DNA of 64,000 nt from Fibrobacter sp. (GTDB lineage Bacteria; Fibrobacterota; Fibrobacteria; Fibrobacterales; Fibrobacteraceae): the NCBI GenBank assembly GCA_012511955.1, contig JAAZFC010000036.1, positions 42,143 to 106,142 on the forward strand. Direction: 5' to 3'. Under the pieces are notes generated by a model. The model searched no databases and was not told the DNA's origin. It saw only the letters and a list, made by a program, of their open reading frames with translations. Shown one piece after another: positions 50,745-58,032 of this stretch (the first letter of the stretch is position 1; each line of letters opens with the position of its first letter). The translations under genes and the position numbers were made by a program.

Positions 50745-52241
50745 TTAAAACTCCATTTTTTTGCGGTTTAATACCTTACTTGCCATGGACCACAATAGTC
50801 CCCCTTGCTGGGCAGAAGCCATGATTTGAGTGGCATTAGCATCAGTATTCAAGGCCAAAGCAGCTAAGACACTTGCAACTTCATCGTCTTCTTCATTTCG
50901 CAAGGAACGCAAAAGTTGTACGCGTTTTTCTTCACTAAATAAATCAGAAATGTTAATTTCTGCACGAGCAAAATCTTCAGTGTTTACAATGGCGCGCATT
51001 ATAGGCAAATTACTTTGAATACCTTCAATAAAAGTATCTTCAAGAGCCACTTTCATTCTGCTAATAGCGTCTGTTCTACTAGAATCGCTAACAATTACCT
51101 TAGCAATAAGTGAATCGTAATTGGGAGAAACCAAATCTCCTGCTCCCACCGCTGTTTGTAAAATAATTCCTTCCCCTGCGGGAGATTGGAAATACTCTAC
51201 TTTTCCAGGAGATGGTCTAAACTTATTATAAGGATCTACTGCGTGTAAAAACACGCATAACACATGACCTTGACGCTTAATATTTTCAGGCAATATGCTA
51301 AGAGCTTCTCCTGCGTGCAAACGAATTTGCTCGCGCATAATATTTAAACCTGTAAAAAGCCCAGTTACACTATGTGCAGCTTGGACATCACCTTCTACAT
51401 CTAAAAAATAAGCCTCACCCTGCACATCTATCAAAAACTCTACCGTGGCATAACCCACAAGATCCAATTTATTTAGTAAAACAGGTAAAGCCGATTCAAT
51501 TTTACTGCGCAAATCTTTGTTTACCACTGGGCTTGGGGATTCCACCAACAATTTTTGAAAACGCCTTTGCACCGTAGTATCAACTTCTGGCAATATTATG
51601 CACCGACCTTTATTGTCGCGCAAAACTGGAACTTCCACCTGATGGGCATCGGCTAAGTACTTTTCTAACACTACTTGAGAACTAACTTCGTGGCGTTCGC
51701 ACTGCTTTTGCACATAATCCCAAGCACCGCGAAGTTCTTCAGCAGAACGCACCACTCGTACACCCCAGCCAGAGTAACTATCCAAAACTTTGATAATTAA
51801 AGGATAACCCACAGCTTCTGCGGAGGAATCCACATCATTCCAACTTTTTAATACTCCAGAACTAGGCAAAACTGCTAAGCCTGATTGTATGGCCAAATCT
51901 CTTATTTCCGACTTAGAGCCAAAATCATTCCCTATAAAAGTTATGCCTTTTTCCTTAATTTTTGCTGCAAAGTCTTTGTTTTTAGCTAAAAACCCATAGC
52001 CAGGATGCACCGCATCAGCGCCAGACTTTTCAATGGCTTCCACCATAACATCTACATCTAAATATGCTGTAGGCTTGGAATGAGAGCTAATTTCTATAAC
52101 TTCATCGGAAGTCCGGGTGGCTACACTACGCAAGTCATCGCCTTCATAAGCAACCACCGACTTCATTTTTAATTCGCGCACCGCTTTTACGCAGTTGGCT
52201 GCGGGTAGCCCGCGATTTGCTATAAATACCTTTTTAAACAT
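50745..52241 (-). CDS. Biotin-carboxylase-like ATP-grasp protein with degenerate active site
   Basis: The 498-residue protein aligns end to end with AccC (IANRG, HPGYGFL, IIK, EKYL, QRR-QK, PSPGK, YYDS/NYDS). AGGAG is 7 nt before the ATG at 52241. Against E. coli AccC, the glycine-rich ATP loop GGGGGRGM becomes DSYSGWGV. The catalytic strand EMNTRIQVEH becomes DVEGDVQAAH, so Glu288, Asn290, Arg292, Val295 and Glu296 change to Asp, Glu, Asp, Ala and Ala. Arg338 is replaced by Phe. Retained are the lysines of GDK (as GSK), IIK and QK and the Glu of EFL. By analogy it should not carboxylate biotin normally. It is either a structural subunit or does altered chemistry. The reading frame is intact with no stops, arguing against decay. 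Confidence 0.85.
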   Translation of the reverse strand: MFKKVFIANRGLPAANCVKAVRELKMKSVVAYEGDDLRSVATRTSDEVIEISSHSKPTAYLDVDVMVEAIEKSGADAVHPGYGFLAKNKDFAAKIKEKGITFIGNDFGSKSEIRDLAIQSGLAVLPSSGVLKSWNDVDSSAEAVGYPLIIKVLDSYSGWGVRVVRSAEELRGAWDYVQKQCERHEVSSQVVLEKYLADAHQVEVPVLRDNKGRCIILPEVDTTVQRRFQKLLVESPSPVVNKDLRSKIESALPVLLNKLDLVGYATVEFLIDVQGEAYFLDVEGDVQAAHSVTGLFTGLNIMREQIRLHAGEALSILPENIKRQGHVLCVFLHAVDPYNKFRPSPGKVEYFQSPAGEGIILQTAVGAGDLVSPNYDSLIAKVIVSDSSRTDAISRMKVALEDTFIEGIQSNLPIMRAIVNTEDFARAEINISDLFSEEKRVQLLRSLRNEEDDEVASVLAALALNTDANATQIMASAQQGGLLWSMASKVLNRKKMEF

Positions 52242-52249
52242 AATCACTC

Positions 52250-53848
52250 CTATAAGGGAATATTACCGTGTTTGCGTTTCGGACCATCTTGTTGTTTGCC
52301 TGTTAAGGCAGAAATATGCATTAACAACATATCACGAGTTTGGTTGGGTTCAATAACATCGTCCACATAACCCAAAGCCGCCGCCACACGAGGGTTGGCA
52401 AACTCATCGCTGTACTCTTGTTCACATTCAGCAGTTTTAGCTGCCACAGCCTCTTCGTCGCCACCTTCATCACGGACTTTTTGAATTTCTCTACGGAAAA
52501 CAATGTTCGTAGCACCTTTGGGGCCCATCACAGCTATTTCTGCACCAGGCCAAGCTGCTACATAATCTGCTCCTAAATGTTTAGAACACATACAAATATA
52601 TGCACCACCATAGGATTTACGCAAAATCACCGTAGTTTTAGGCACCGTGGCCTCAGAATAAGCATAAAGCAATTTGGCACCATGGCGAATAATACCTGCG
52701 TATTCTTGGTCGGTTCCCGGTAAAAACCCAGGCACATCAACTAAAGTTACCAATGGGATATTAAAGGCATCGCAAAAACGCACAAAACGCGCAGCTTTAT
52801 CCGAAGCATTAACATCTATACAGCCTGCTAATTCTTTGGGGTTATTAGCCACTACGCCCACCGTGTGTCCGCCCAAACGCGCCAGTCCGATAATGATGTT
52901 TTTGGCATATTCATCTTGCAATTCCACAAAACTACCCTGATCCAAAATCAAATCTATGACTTCAAGCATGTCATAGGGCTTATTTGGATTAGACGGCACT
53001 ACATGGTCTAAACGGCTTCTCACTTCTGCTTCAAAATCTTCGTTAGGACTTACACTTGAAGTTAATACTGGAGGTGCTTCTAAGTTATTCGAAGGTAAAT
53101 AAGAAAGCAACTTCTTCACCCAATCCAAAGTGCTTTCATCATCTTCACCCACATGACAAACCACTCCAGATCTTTTCATGTGTACATCGGGACCACCCAA
53201 TTCTTCCATGGAAACTTGCTCGCCAGTCACGGTTTTAATCACTTCAGGACCAGTGATAAACATTTGCGAAGTATCGCGCACCATCACCACAAAGTCTGTG
53301 ATACCAGGACTATAAACAGCCCCGCCAGCGCAAGGACCCATAATCACTGATATTTGCGGAATCACTCCCGAAGCTTGGGTGTTTCTATAGAAAATCTCGC
53401 CATAACCAAACATAGATGCGATACCTTCTTGAATACGCGCACCACCAGAGTCATTGAGTGTTACCATGGGAGCACCGTTTTGCACTGCCATATCCATAAC
53501 GGCTGCGATTTTTTTACCGTGCATTTCTCCAAGGGAGCCACCAATAATGGTAAAATCTTGAGCAGCGCAATAAACTAGTCGGCCATTAACTCTACCAAAA
53601 CCTGTTACCACACCATCCCCAGGCTTTTTCATACGACCTACGCCAAAAAAGTCTGCGCGTAACTCGATGTATCCACCCACTTCTACAAAAGTGCCAGGAT
53701 CGAAAAAATATTCAATACGCTCCCAAACGCTTAATTTTCCTCTTTGATGCTGCCTTTCAATTCTGTCTGCACCACCACCTAATTTCATCTCTGCCTTCTG
53801 CTTGCGCAAGGCTTCAATGCGTTCCTTATTAACAATATCTTCTTTCAA
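52250..53848 (-). CDS. Acyl-CoA carboxyltransferase (MmdA/PccB type)
   Basis: The 532-residue enzyme has the two-domain crotonase-like fold. The first half carries AAQDFTIIGGSLGEMHGKKI, NDSGGARIQEG and MGPCAGGAVYSPGITDFVVM. The second half carries VVANNPKELAGCIDVNASDKAARFVRFCDAFNIPLVTLVDVPGFLPGTDQEY and RKSYGGAYICMCSKHLGADYVAAWPGAEIAVMGP, with oxyanion-hole glycines intact. At the position of the substrate-selecting Asp422 of Streptomyces PccB this protein has Ile, so propionyl-CoA is not assured; acetyl-CoA or decarboxylase/transcarboxylase roles are open. The start is a TTG at 53848 placed 5 nt after AGGAGG; an in-frame TTG seven codons earlier has no such site. It heads the operon, under a nearby CRP-type box. 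Confidence 0.9.
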   Translation of the reverse strand: MKEDIVNKERIEALRKQKAEMKLGGGADRIERQHQRGKLSVWERIEYFFDPGTFVEVGGYIELRADFFGVGRMKKPGDGVVTGFGRVNGRLVYCAAQDFTIIGGSLGEMHGKKIAAVMDMAVQNGAPMVTLNDSGGARIQEGIASMFGYGEIFYRNTQASGVIPQISVIMGPCAGGAVYSPGITDFVVMVRDTSQMFITGPEVIKTVTGEQVSMEELGGPDVHMKRSGVVCHVGEDDESTLDWVKKLLSYLPSNNLEAPPVLTSSVSPNEDFEAEVRSRLDHVVPSNPNKPYDMLEVIDLILDQGSFVELQDEYAKNIIIGLARLGGHTVGVVANNPKELAGCIDVNASDKAARFVRFCDAFNIPLVTLVDVPGFLPGTDQEYAGIIRHGAKLLYAYSEATVPKTTVILRKSYGGAYICMCSKHLGADYVAAWPGAEIAVMGPKGATNIVFRREIQKVRDEGGDEEAVAAKTAECEQEYSDEFANPRVAAALGYVDDVIEPNQTRDMLLMHISALTGKQQDGPKRKHGNIPL

Positions 53849-53912
53849 AACGACCTCCTCATCGGTCAATTAAGATGCAAAGTTAAATAAATGTTAGAAA
53901 ATATCCCAAAAG

Positions 53913-53928
53913 TGTGAGCCAAATCACA
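53913..53928. promoter_or_regulatory. CRP-type box between the carboxylase operon and a small gene
   Basis: TGTGA-GCCAAA-TCACA is a perfect match to the CRP half-sites and spacing. It is centred about 60 bp upstream of the predicted start point of the plus-strand promoter (near 53981), the classic class I position. It could also act on the divergent carboxylase operon, whose start codon is 65 nt away. Confidence 0.65.
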
Positions 53929-53945
53929 CCAATCTTGCGTAGCCC

Positions 53946-53974
53946 TCGACAATGGCTTAATTTTTATTTATACT
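53946..53974 (+). promoter_or_regulatory. Sigma70-type promoter of the small gene at 54009
   Basis: TCGACA (53946-53951) and TATACT (53969-53974) have a 17-bp spacer. The weak -35 with a CRP-type box upstream is the usual arrangement for activation. Confidence 0.65.
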
Positions 53975-54008
53975 ATAAGTAGATAATTTTATTACATTTA
54001 GCGTCCTT

Positions 54009-54296
54009 ATGAAAAAGAAATTTGAAACACCAGAACAAAAATTAAATCGTTTAAACAGCGGTGTTACTGATGTTTCTAGTAAATTCGAAGAAAACCAGAG
54101 TTCTTTACGCCTTATGCTACAAAAAGAAATTGTACAGGCAAAAACTCAAAAAGACACTACTAATAGTGATACAATTACCAACACTCCTGCAGAAGAACCA
54201 CGCAGCGGTTGGTTACCTGGTCCGCTTTCTTACCCTTGGATTTTAATGTTTGCTAGCGTTCCTAAAGTTATAGAACAATTTTTACAGGGTTTTTAA
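54009..54296 (+). CDS. Small protein of unknown function with C-terminal hydrophobic segment
   Basis: The 95-residue protein has a basic, helical N-terminal half (MKKKFETPEQKLNRLNSG, about 1-45) and a polar linker. A conserved-looking hydrophobic end follows, GWLPGPLSYPWILMFASVP, which could dip into a membrane. No family was recognised. It is supported as a real gene by its own promoter with a CRP-type box, an ATG 28 bp downstream of the predicted start point, and a strong terminator right after the stop. The ribosome site is weak (CGTCC only). Confidence 0.6.
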   Translation: MKKKFETPEQKLNRLNSGVTDVSSKFEENQSSLRLMLQKEIVQAKTQKDTTNSDTITNTPAEEPRSGWLPGPLSYPWILMFASVPKVIEQFLQGF

Positions 54297-54322
54297 CTGT
54301 ACCTCGTTAAATAATAATGTAT

Positions 54323-54347
54323 AAGGTGGTTTAAACCACCTTTTTTT
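54323..54347 (+). terminator. Intrinsic terminator between the small gene and htrA
   Basis: Fully palindromic AAGGTGGTTTAAACCACCTT followed by a T-run on the plus strand, 26 bp past the small gene's stop. Its mirror symmetry lets it also stop the convergent htrA transcript, although only a short T-run lies on that side. Confidence 0.85.
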
Positions 54348-55764
54348 ACTCTCTCTCTATTACTAAAAACAAACGACCCGCGCCTCTTTTAACCAACACC
54401 ATTAAAGTTTTGCCCTTGCTTTGTTTTACCACCTTTTCAAAATCTTGCACACTTTGCACCACCTTGTTGCTTACTTGCATAATCACATCTTGGGCTAACA
54501 CACCCGCCGCTTGTGCAGGACTAGCCTCTTTAACACTACGGACTAAAACGCCATTTTCATTTTTCTTCATTTTTAGCTGTCTGCGTACATTGTCATCTAA
54601 ATTTGCCAACTCTAAGCCTAATTCTTCGGAACTCACGGACTCTCCAGCATCGCTCAGTAGTTCAGGAGCATCTTCCCTAGAACCAATCACCACTTCTATT
54701 TTCTTTTCTTTGCCTTGGCGCAAAAGTTTTACAATAATTTTTTGCCCCGCTTTGGCTTTGGCAACTTCGTGCCGCAATACATTGGCATCGCTGACCTTGG
54801 TGTTGTTGATTGCCAAAATAACATCGCCACTTTGCAAACCGCCTTTTTGGGCGGGACTACCTTCAAACACTTCAGAAATCAAAGCCCCATGAATCTTATC
54901 TAAACCCAAAGCTTTAGCGATTTTCGGATCTACATCTTGGATACTCACCCCCAACCAACCCCGAGAAACTTTTCCTCTTTTTATTAAATCATCCATTATG
55001 CTACTAGCTAGATCTATGGGAATGGCAAAACCTATACCCTGAAAACCACCACTGCGACTGAGAATAGCGGTATTTATTCCTACTAATTCTCCCGCCAAAT
55101 TAAATAATCCACCCCCAGAGTTTCCTGGATTAATGGCCGCATCAGTCTGAATAAAGTTTTCATAAGAAGTAATTCCTCTATTATGCACACCTTTGGCGGA
55201 TACTATTCCCCCTGTAACAGTGTGATCTAAGCCATAAGGGCTTCCAATAGCTAAAACCTGCTCACCCACGCGCAAAATTTTGGAATGACCCATTTTTGCC
55301 ACAGGAAGCTTTTTAGGATTTTTTTCCAAACGAATCACCGCCACATCTGTCTGGGAATCCGTACCCACGATTTTAGCTTTAAATTCGCGCTGATCGGACA
55401 ATGTTACCGTAATGATATCGGCATTTTCCACCACATGATTGTTAGTGAGAATATAACCGTCGGCTGAGACAATCACCCCCGAACCCAAACCTTGGGTGCG
55501 CGGTGCCTGTCTGGGCTCCGAAGGAAAACCGTGACCAAAAAAGAATTGCTCCCAAAAATTACCCATAGCTGGAGCCTTAGCTTTGCTCTCAGTTTTTATA
55601 CTCACCACCACAGGCACCAGATGATCTGCTAAATCAGCCAAAGCATAGCGATATTCATGGAGATTATTTGGCTCCATAGGTCGGCTAGGCTTAGCCATGG
55701 CCAAAACGAAACCCACGCTTAAAATTACTACCACAGAAAGAAGTTTTATTTTATTTCGACTCAT
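54346..55764 (-). CDS. degQ: HtrA/DegP-family periplasmic serine protease
   Basis: The 472-residue protease has an N-terminal signal/anchor (KLLSVVVILSVGFVLAMA) and a trypsin-like domain with the triad His110 (ILTNNHVVENAD), Asp140 (DSQTDVAVIRL) and Ser216 (AAINPGNSGGGLF). It is followed by two PDZ domains (about 275-365 and 390-470; GWLGVSIQDV and LKMKKNENGVLVRSV). HtrA proteins degrade or refold misfolded envelope proteins. The Q-linker with Gly/Pro/Arg (EPRQAPRTQGLG) is short. GGAGTTAAACT precedes the ATG. It is a single gene. Exact DegP/DegQ/DegS assignment is not resolved; two PDZ domains favour DegP/DegQ. Confidence 0.95.
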   Translation of the reverse strand: MSRNKIKLLSVVVILSVGFVLAMAKPSRPMEPNNLHEYRYALADLADHLVPVVVSIKTESKAKAPAMGNFWEQFFFGHGFPSEPRQAPRTQGLGSGVIVSADGYILTNNHVVENADIITVTLSDQREFKAKIVGTDSQTDVAVIRLEKNPKKLPVAKMGHSKILRVGEQVLAIGSPYGLDHTVTGGIVSAKGVHNRGITSYENFIQTDAAINPGNSGGGLFNLAGELVGINTAILSRSGGFQGIGFAIPIDLASSIMDDLIKRGKVSRGWLGVSIQDVDPKIAKALGLDKIHGALISEVFEGSPAQKGGLQSGDVILAINNTKVSDANVLRHEVAKAKAGQKIIVKLLRQGKEKKIEVVIGSREDAPELLSDAGESVSSEELGLELANLDDNVRRQLKMKKNENGVLVRSVKEASPAQAAGVLAQDVIMQVSNKVVQSVQDFEKVVKQSKGKTLMVLVKRGAGRLFLVIERE

Positions 55765-55870
55765 AGTTTAACTCCTGTTTTGAGTAAAATACAAATCTTT
55801 GTTTTTTTTTCCACCATTATGCAAACAGTTGTTTAAGGCAAATTTGCAGCTTTAATAATAAGTTGTGCTA

Positions 55871-56203
55871 ATGAGTTATAATCCAACAAGGCACCTACAA
55901 GAAGCGCTAGCTTTAACTGTTATTCAATGCCGACAAAACTTGGATATTTCTCAAGAAAAATTAGCCGAAAAAACTGGCTTTTCCAGAGTTTATATTTCTC
56001 TTTTAGAAAGATGCAAGCGCAAACCTGGTTTAGATTCTGTATTTAGACTTTGTCAAGGTTTAGAAATAACACCGATAGAATTTATAAAAATATTAACTGC
56101 AAACCAGTCAAATCTTATCGCCAAGCATCAAGCTTATGACTTTGACATTAAAGGGCATAAAAAAGCTGCAGACTCTAAGCAAATCACTTATTTCAAACCA
56201 TAA
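55871..56203 (+). CDS. XRE-family helix-turn-helix regulator
   Basis: The 110-residue protein has a lambda-repressor-like HTH at about 10-70: LALTVIQCRQNLDISQEKLAEKTGFSRVYISLLERCKRKPGLDSVFRLCQGLEITPIEFI. A short basic tail of about 35 residues without a sensing domain follows. It is either a small DNA-binding regulator or an antitoxin-type protein, but no toxin gene is adjacent. The ATG at 55871 is used instead of the GTG two codons earlier; neither has a good ribosome site. The gene lies divergently upstream of htrA. Confidence 0.85.
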   Translation: MSYNPTRHLQEALALTVIQCRQNLDISQEKLAEKTGFSRVYISLLERCKRKPGLDSVFRLCQGLEITPIEFIKILTANQSNLIAKHQAYDFDIKGHKKAADSKQITYFKP

Positions 56204-56290
56204 ACTAGACCAATCTGCTGTTATTTCCGTTAAAGCACTGCATTTAACCAGTCTTTAATTTGTATTTTTGTAGATGAACATGGAGGTTTT

Positions 56291-57001
56291 ATGTTTTTAG
56301 ACCCAATTTATATGCTTATCATTTTAGTCGCCGCCGGTAGCTCAGCCATTGTAGCAGCTATGGTTAAAAAGCGCTTTCGCGCAGCCAGCAAAATCCGCAT
56401 TCAATCCGGACTCACGGGCAAACAAGTAGCCGAATCTATTTTACGCGCTTCGGACATTAGCGATGTCAAAGTGGTGCGCCACCAAGGTTTTTTATCGGAT
56501 CATTATAACCCCATGACAAAAACTTTGGCTCTCAGCCCCGATGTTTACGATGGCATTAGCGCAGCTTCTGCGGGGGTAGCAGCCCACGAAGTTGGCCACG
56601 CTATTCAGCATGCCGAAAACTATTTTCCCATGTGGCTGCGCAGTGCCATTGTCCCCGCAGCAAACATAGGCTCCAATTTAGGTCCATGGCTAGTTATTAT
56701 CGGAATGTTTTTAGGTGTGGCTGGGGGCTTAGGTTACACCGTGGCTATGTTAGGGGTGGCTTTGTTTGCTGCCGCCACGCTTTTTACCGTGGTAACAGTC
56801 CCCGTGGAATACGACGCTTCGTCTCGGGCCAAAAACAAGCTACTTTCCATGGGCATAGTAAACGAAGGTCCTGAATTTAAAGCAGTGGCAGGAGTTTTAA
56901 GCGCCGCCGGTTTGACCTATGTAGCCGCAGCAGCCAACTCTATTATGATGCTCCTTTATTGGGCAGCCAGAGCAGGTTTATTGGGCGGCAACAGAGACTA
57001 A
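56291..57001 (+). CDS. Membrane zinc metallopeptidase (YugP-like)
   Basis: The 236-residue protein has an N-terminal TM helix, the active-site HEVGH in VAAHEVGHAIQHAENYFPMWLRSAIVPAANIGSNLG (about 97-130), and two further TM helices (about 135-175 region). The downstream VPVEYDASSRAKNKLLSMGIV supplies a likely third metal ligand (Glu in VEYDAS). These match PF04298 (Zn_peptidase_2, B. subtilis YugP). Physiological substrates are not well defined. GGAGG 6 nt before the ATG gives a strong start. It ends 13 bp from a convergent gene. Confidence 0.92.
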   Translation: MFLDPIYMLIILVAAGSSAIVAAMVKKRFRAASKIRIQSGLTGKQVAESILRASDISDVKVVRHQGFLSDHYNPMTKTLALSPDVYDGISAASAGVAAHEVGHAIQHAENYFPMWLRSAIVPAANIGSNLGPWLVIIGMFLGVAGGLGYTVAMLGVALFAAATLFTVVTVPVEYDASSRAKNKLLSMGIVNEGPEFKAVAGVLSAAGLTYVAAAANSIMMLLYWAARAGLLGGNRD

Positions 57002-57014
57002 TTAAGTGCAGGAG

Positions 57015-58031
57015 CTAAATATCCCAGATTTTTTCATGTAAACTCCGGCGTAGAGCGAAAATTCGTTCTACGCTTTTTTCTCTTTGGGGCCAGGTGAAAT
57101 CACAAAGCCACACCACCCCAATATTTTTCAGCGGTTCCGCCACCATGCTCATCCCCGTAAATCCCGTTTTGCCAAAAGTTTGTGGCCCCACATTTGTTCC
57201 CATAAAGCGAGGATTGCTAAGCTCCCAGCCCAAAGTGGTACCCTGTCCCCCTAAATGCGATAATTCGTTGCGACTAACTAAAGCCAACAAAGGGGGATTT
57301 TCCCACAAATAATATCGCAACAATTTGAGCAGATCTGTGGCGCAAGCAAAGACCCCCGCCGAGCCCACGGGGCGTTGCAAAGCGTAAGCGCTTTCGTCAT
57401 GGACAATTCCTCGCAAATCTTTTTGTCGCCACGGACAACGCTCGGTGAGCACGATTCGGTGCGGAGAAATTTTTGCCAAAGGTTCATAAGTGCTAGAGTC
57501 CATTTGCAAAGGAGAAAAAATATGAAGATCCGCTAAAGCGGATAAACTATCATCTAATAATCTTTCGAGCAGCAATCCCAGTAAAACACTGGCGGGATTT
57601 CCATAATTAAATTCTAGGCCCGGAGCTAAGTTAAATTCATAGCCAAAAAGTACATCTAAAATTTCTACAGGGCTTAAATCTTTTAAACTAGACATGGGCA
57701 AGCGGTAATCCAAAGTGTGCGTTAGCAAATGCCACACTTTAATTTGCTCTGCGTGGGACATACGCAGCTCAGGCAACCATTTTTGCACCGCATCGTCAAC
57801 TTTGAGTTTGCCCGCCACAATTTGTTGCAAAGCTAGGGTAGAAGTAGGGGCGCATTTAGTAAGCGAAGCCAAGTCAAAAACTGCATCTACATCGAAATCA
57901 TCGCCGACTTTCCACAACAAAAAGTCTTTCTGGGGGCTTAAAAAACCTAAAACCCCAAAATTAAAGACTTTTTGCTCTCGTTGCGCCTCTAAAAATGGTA
58001 AAACTTGGGTTTCAATGCCTTCTGACCACAT
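57015..58031 (-). CDS. Beta-lactamase-fold serine hydrolase
   Basis: The 338-residue protein without a signal peptide belongs to the class C beta-lactamase/penicillin-binding fold. The nucleophile motif is SLTK in FDLASLTKCAPTSTLALQQIVAGKLKVDDAVQKWLPEL (about 51-90), followed by HLLTHTLDYRLP and a Y-x-N-type motif (FNYGNPASVLLG). A C-terminal KTG-like motif is present as FGKTGFTGMSMV. Such enzymes act as esterases, D-amino-acid peptidases or carboxypeptidases. The missing signal suggests a cytoplasmic substrate, and antibiotic resistance is unlikely. It follows the DUF2723 gene after 1 bp in the 62126-57015 operon. Confidence 0.87.
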   Translation of the reverse strand: MWSEGIETQVLPFLEAQREQKVFNFGVLGFLSPQKDFLLWKVGDDFDVDAVFDLASLTKCAPTSTLALQQIVAGKLKVDDAVQKWLPELRMSHAEQIKVWHLLTHTLDYRLPMSSLKDLSPVEILDVLFGYEFNLAPGLEFNYGNPASVLLGLLLERLLDDSLSALADLHIFSPLQMDSSTYEPLAKISPHRIVLTERCPWRQKDLRGIVHDESAYALQRPVGSAGVFACATDLLKLLRYYLWENPPLLALVSRNELSHLGGQGTTLGWELSNPRFMGTNVGPQTFGKTGFTGMSMVAEPLKNIGVVWLCDFTWPQREKSVERIFALRRSLHEKIWDI

Positions 58032-58032
58032 A

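Noticed and set aside
57015..58031. Antibiotic-resistance beta-lactamase
   Set aside because: The fold matches but there is no signal peptide, and the gene is embedded in an unrelated housekeeping-like operon; a generic serine hydrolase is the safer call.
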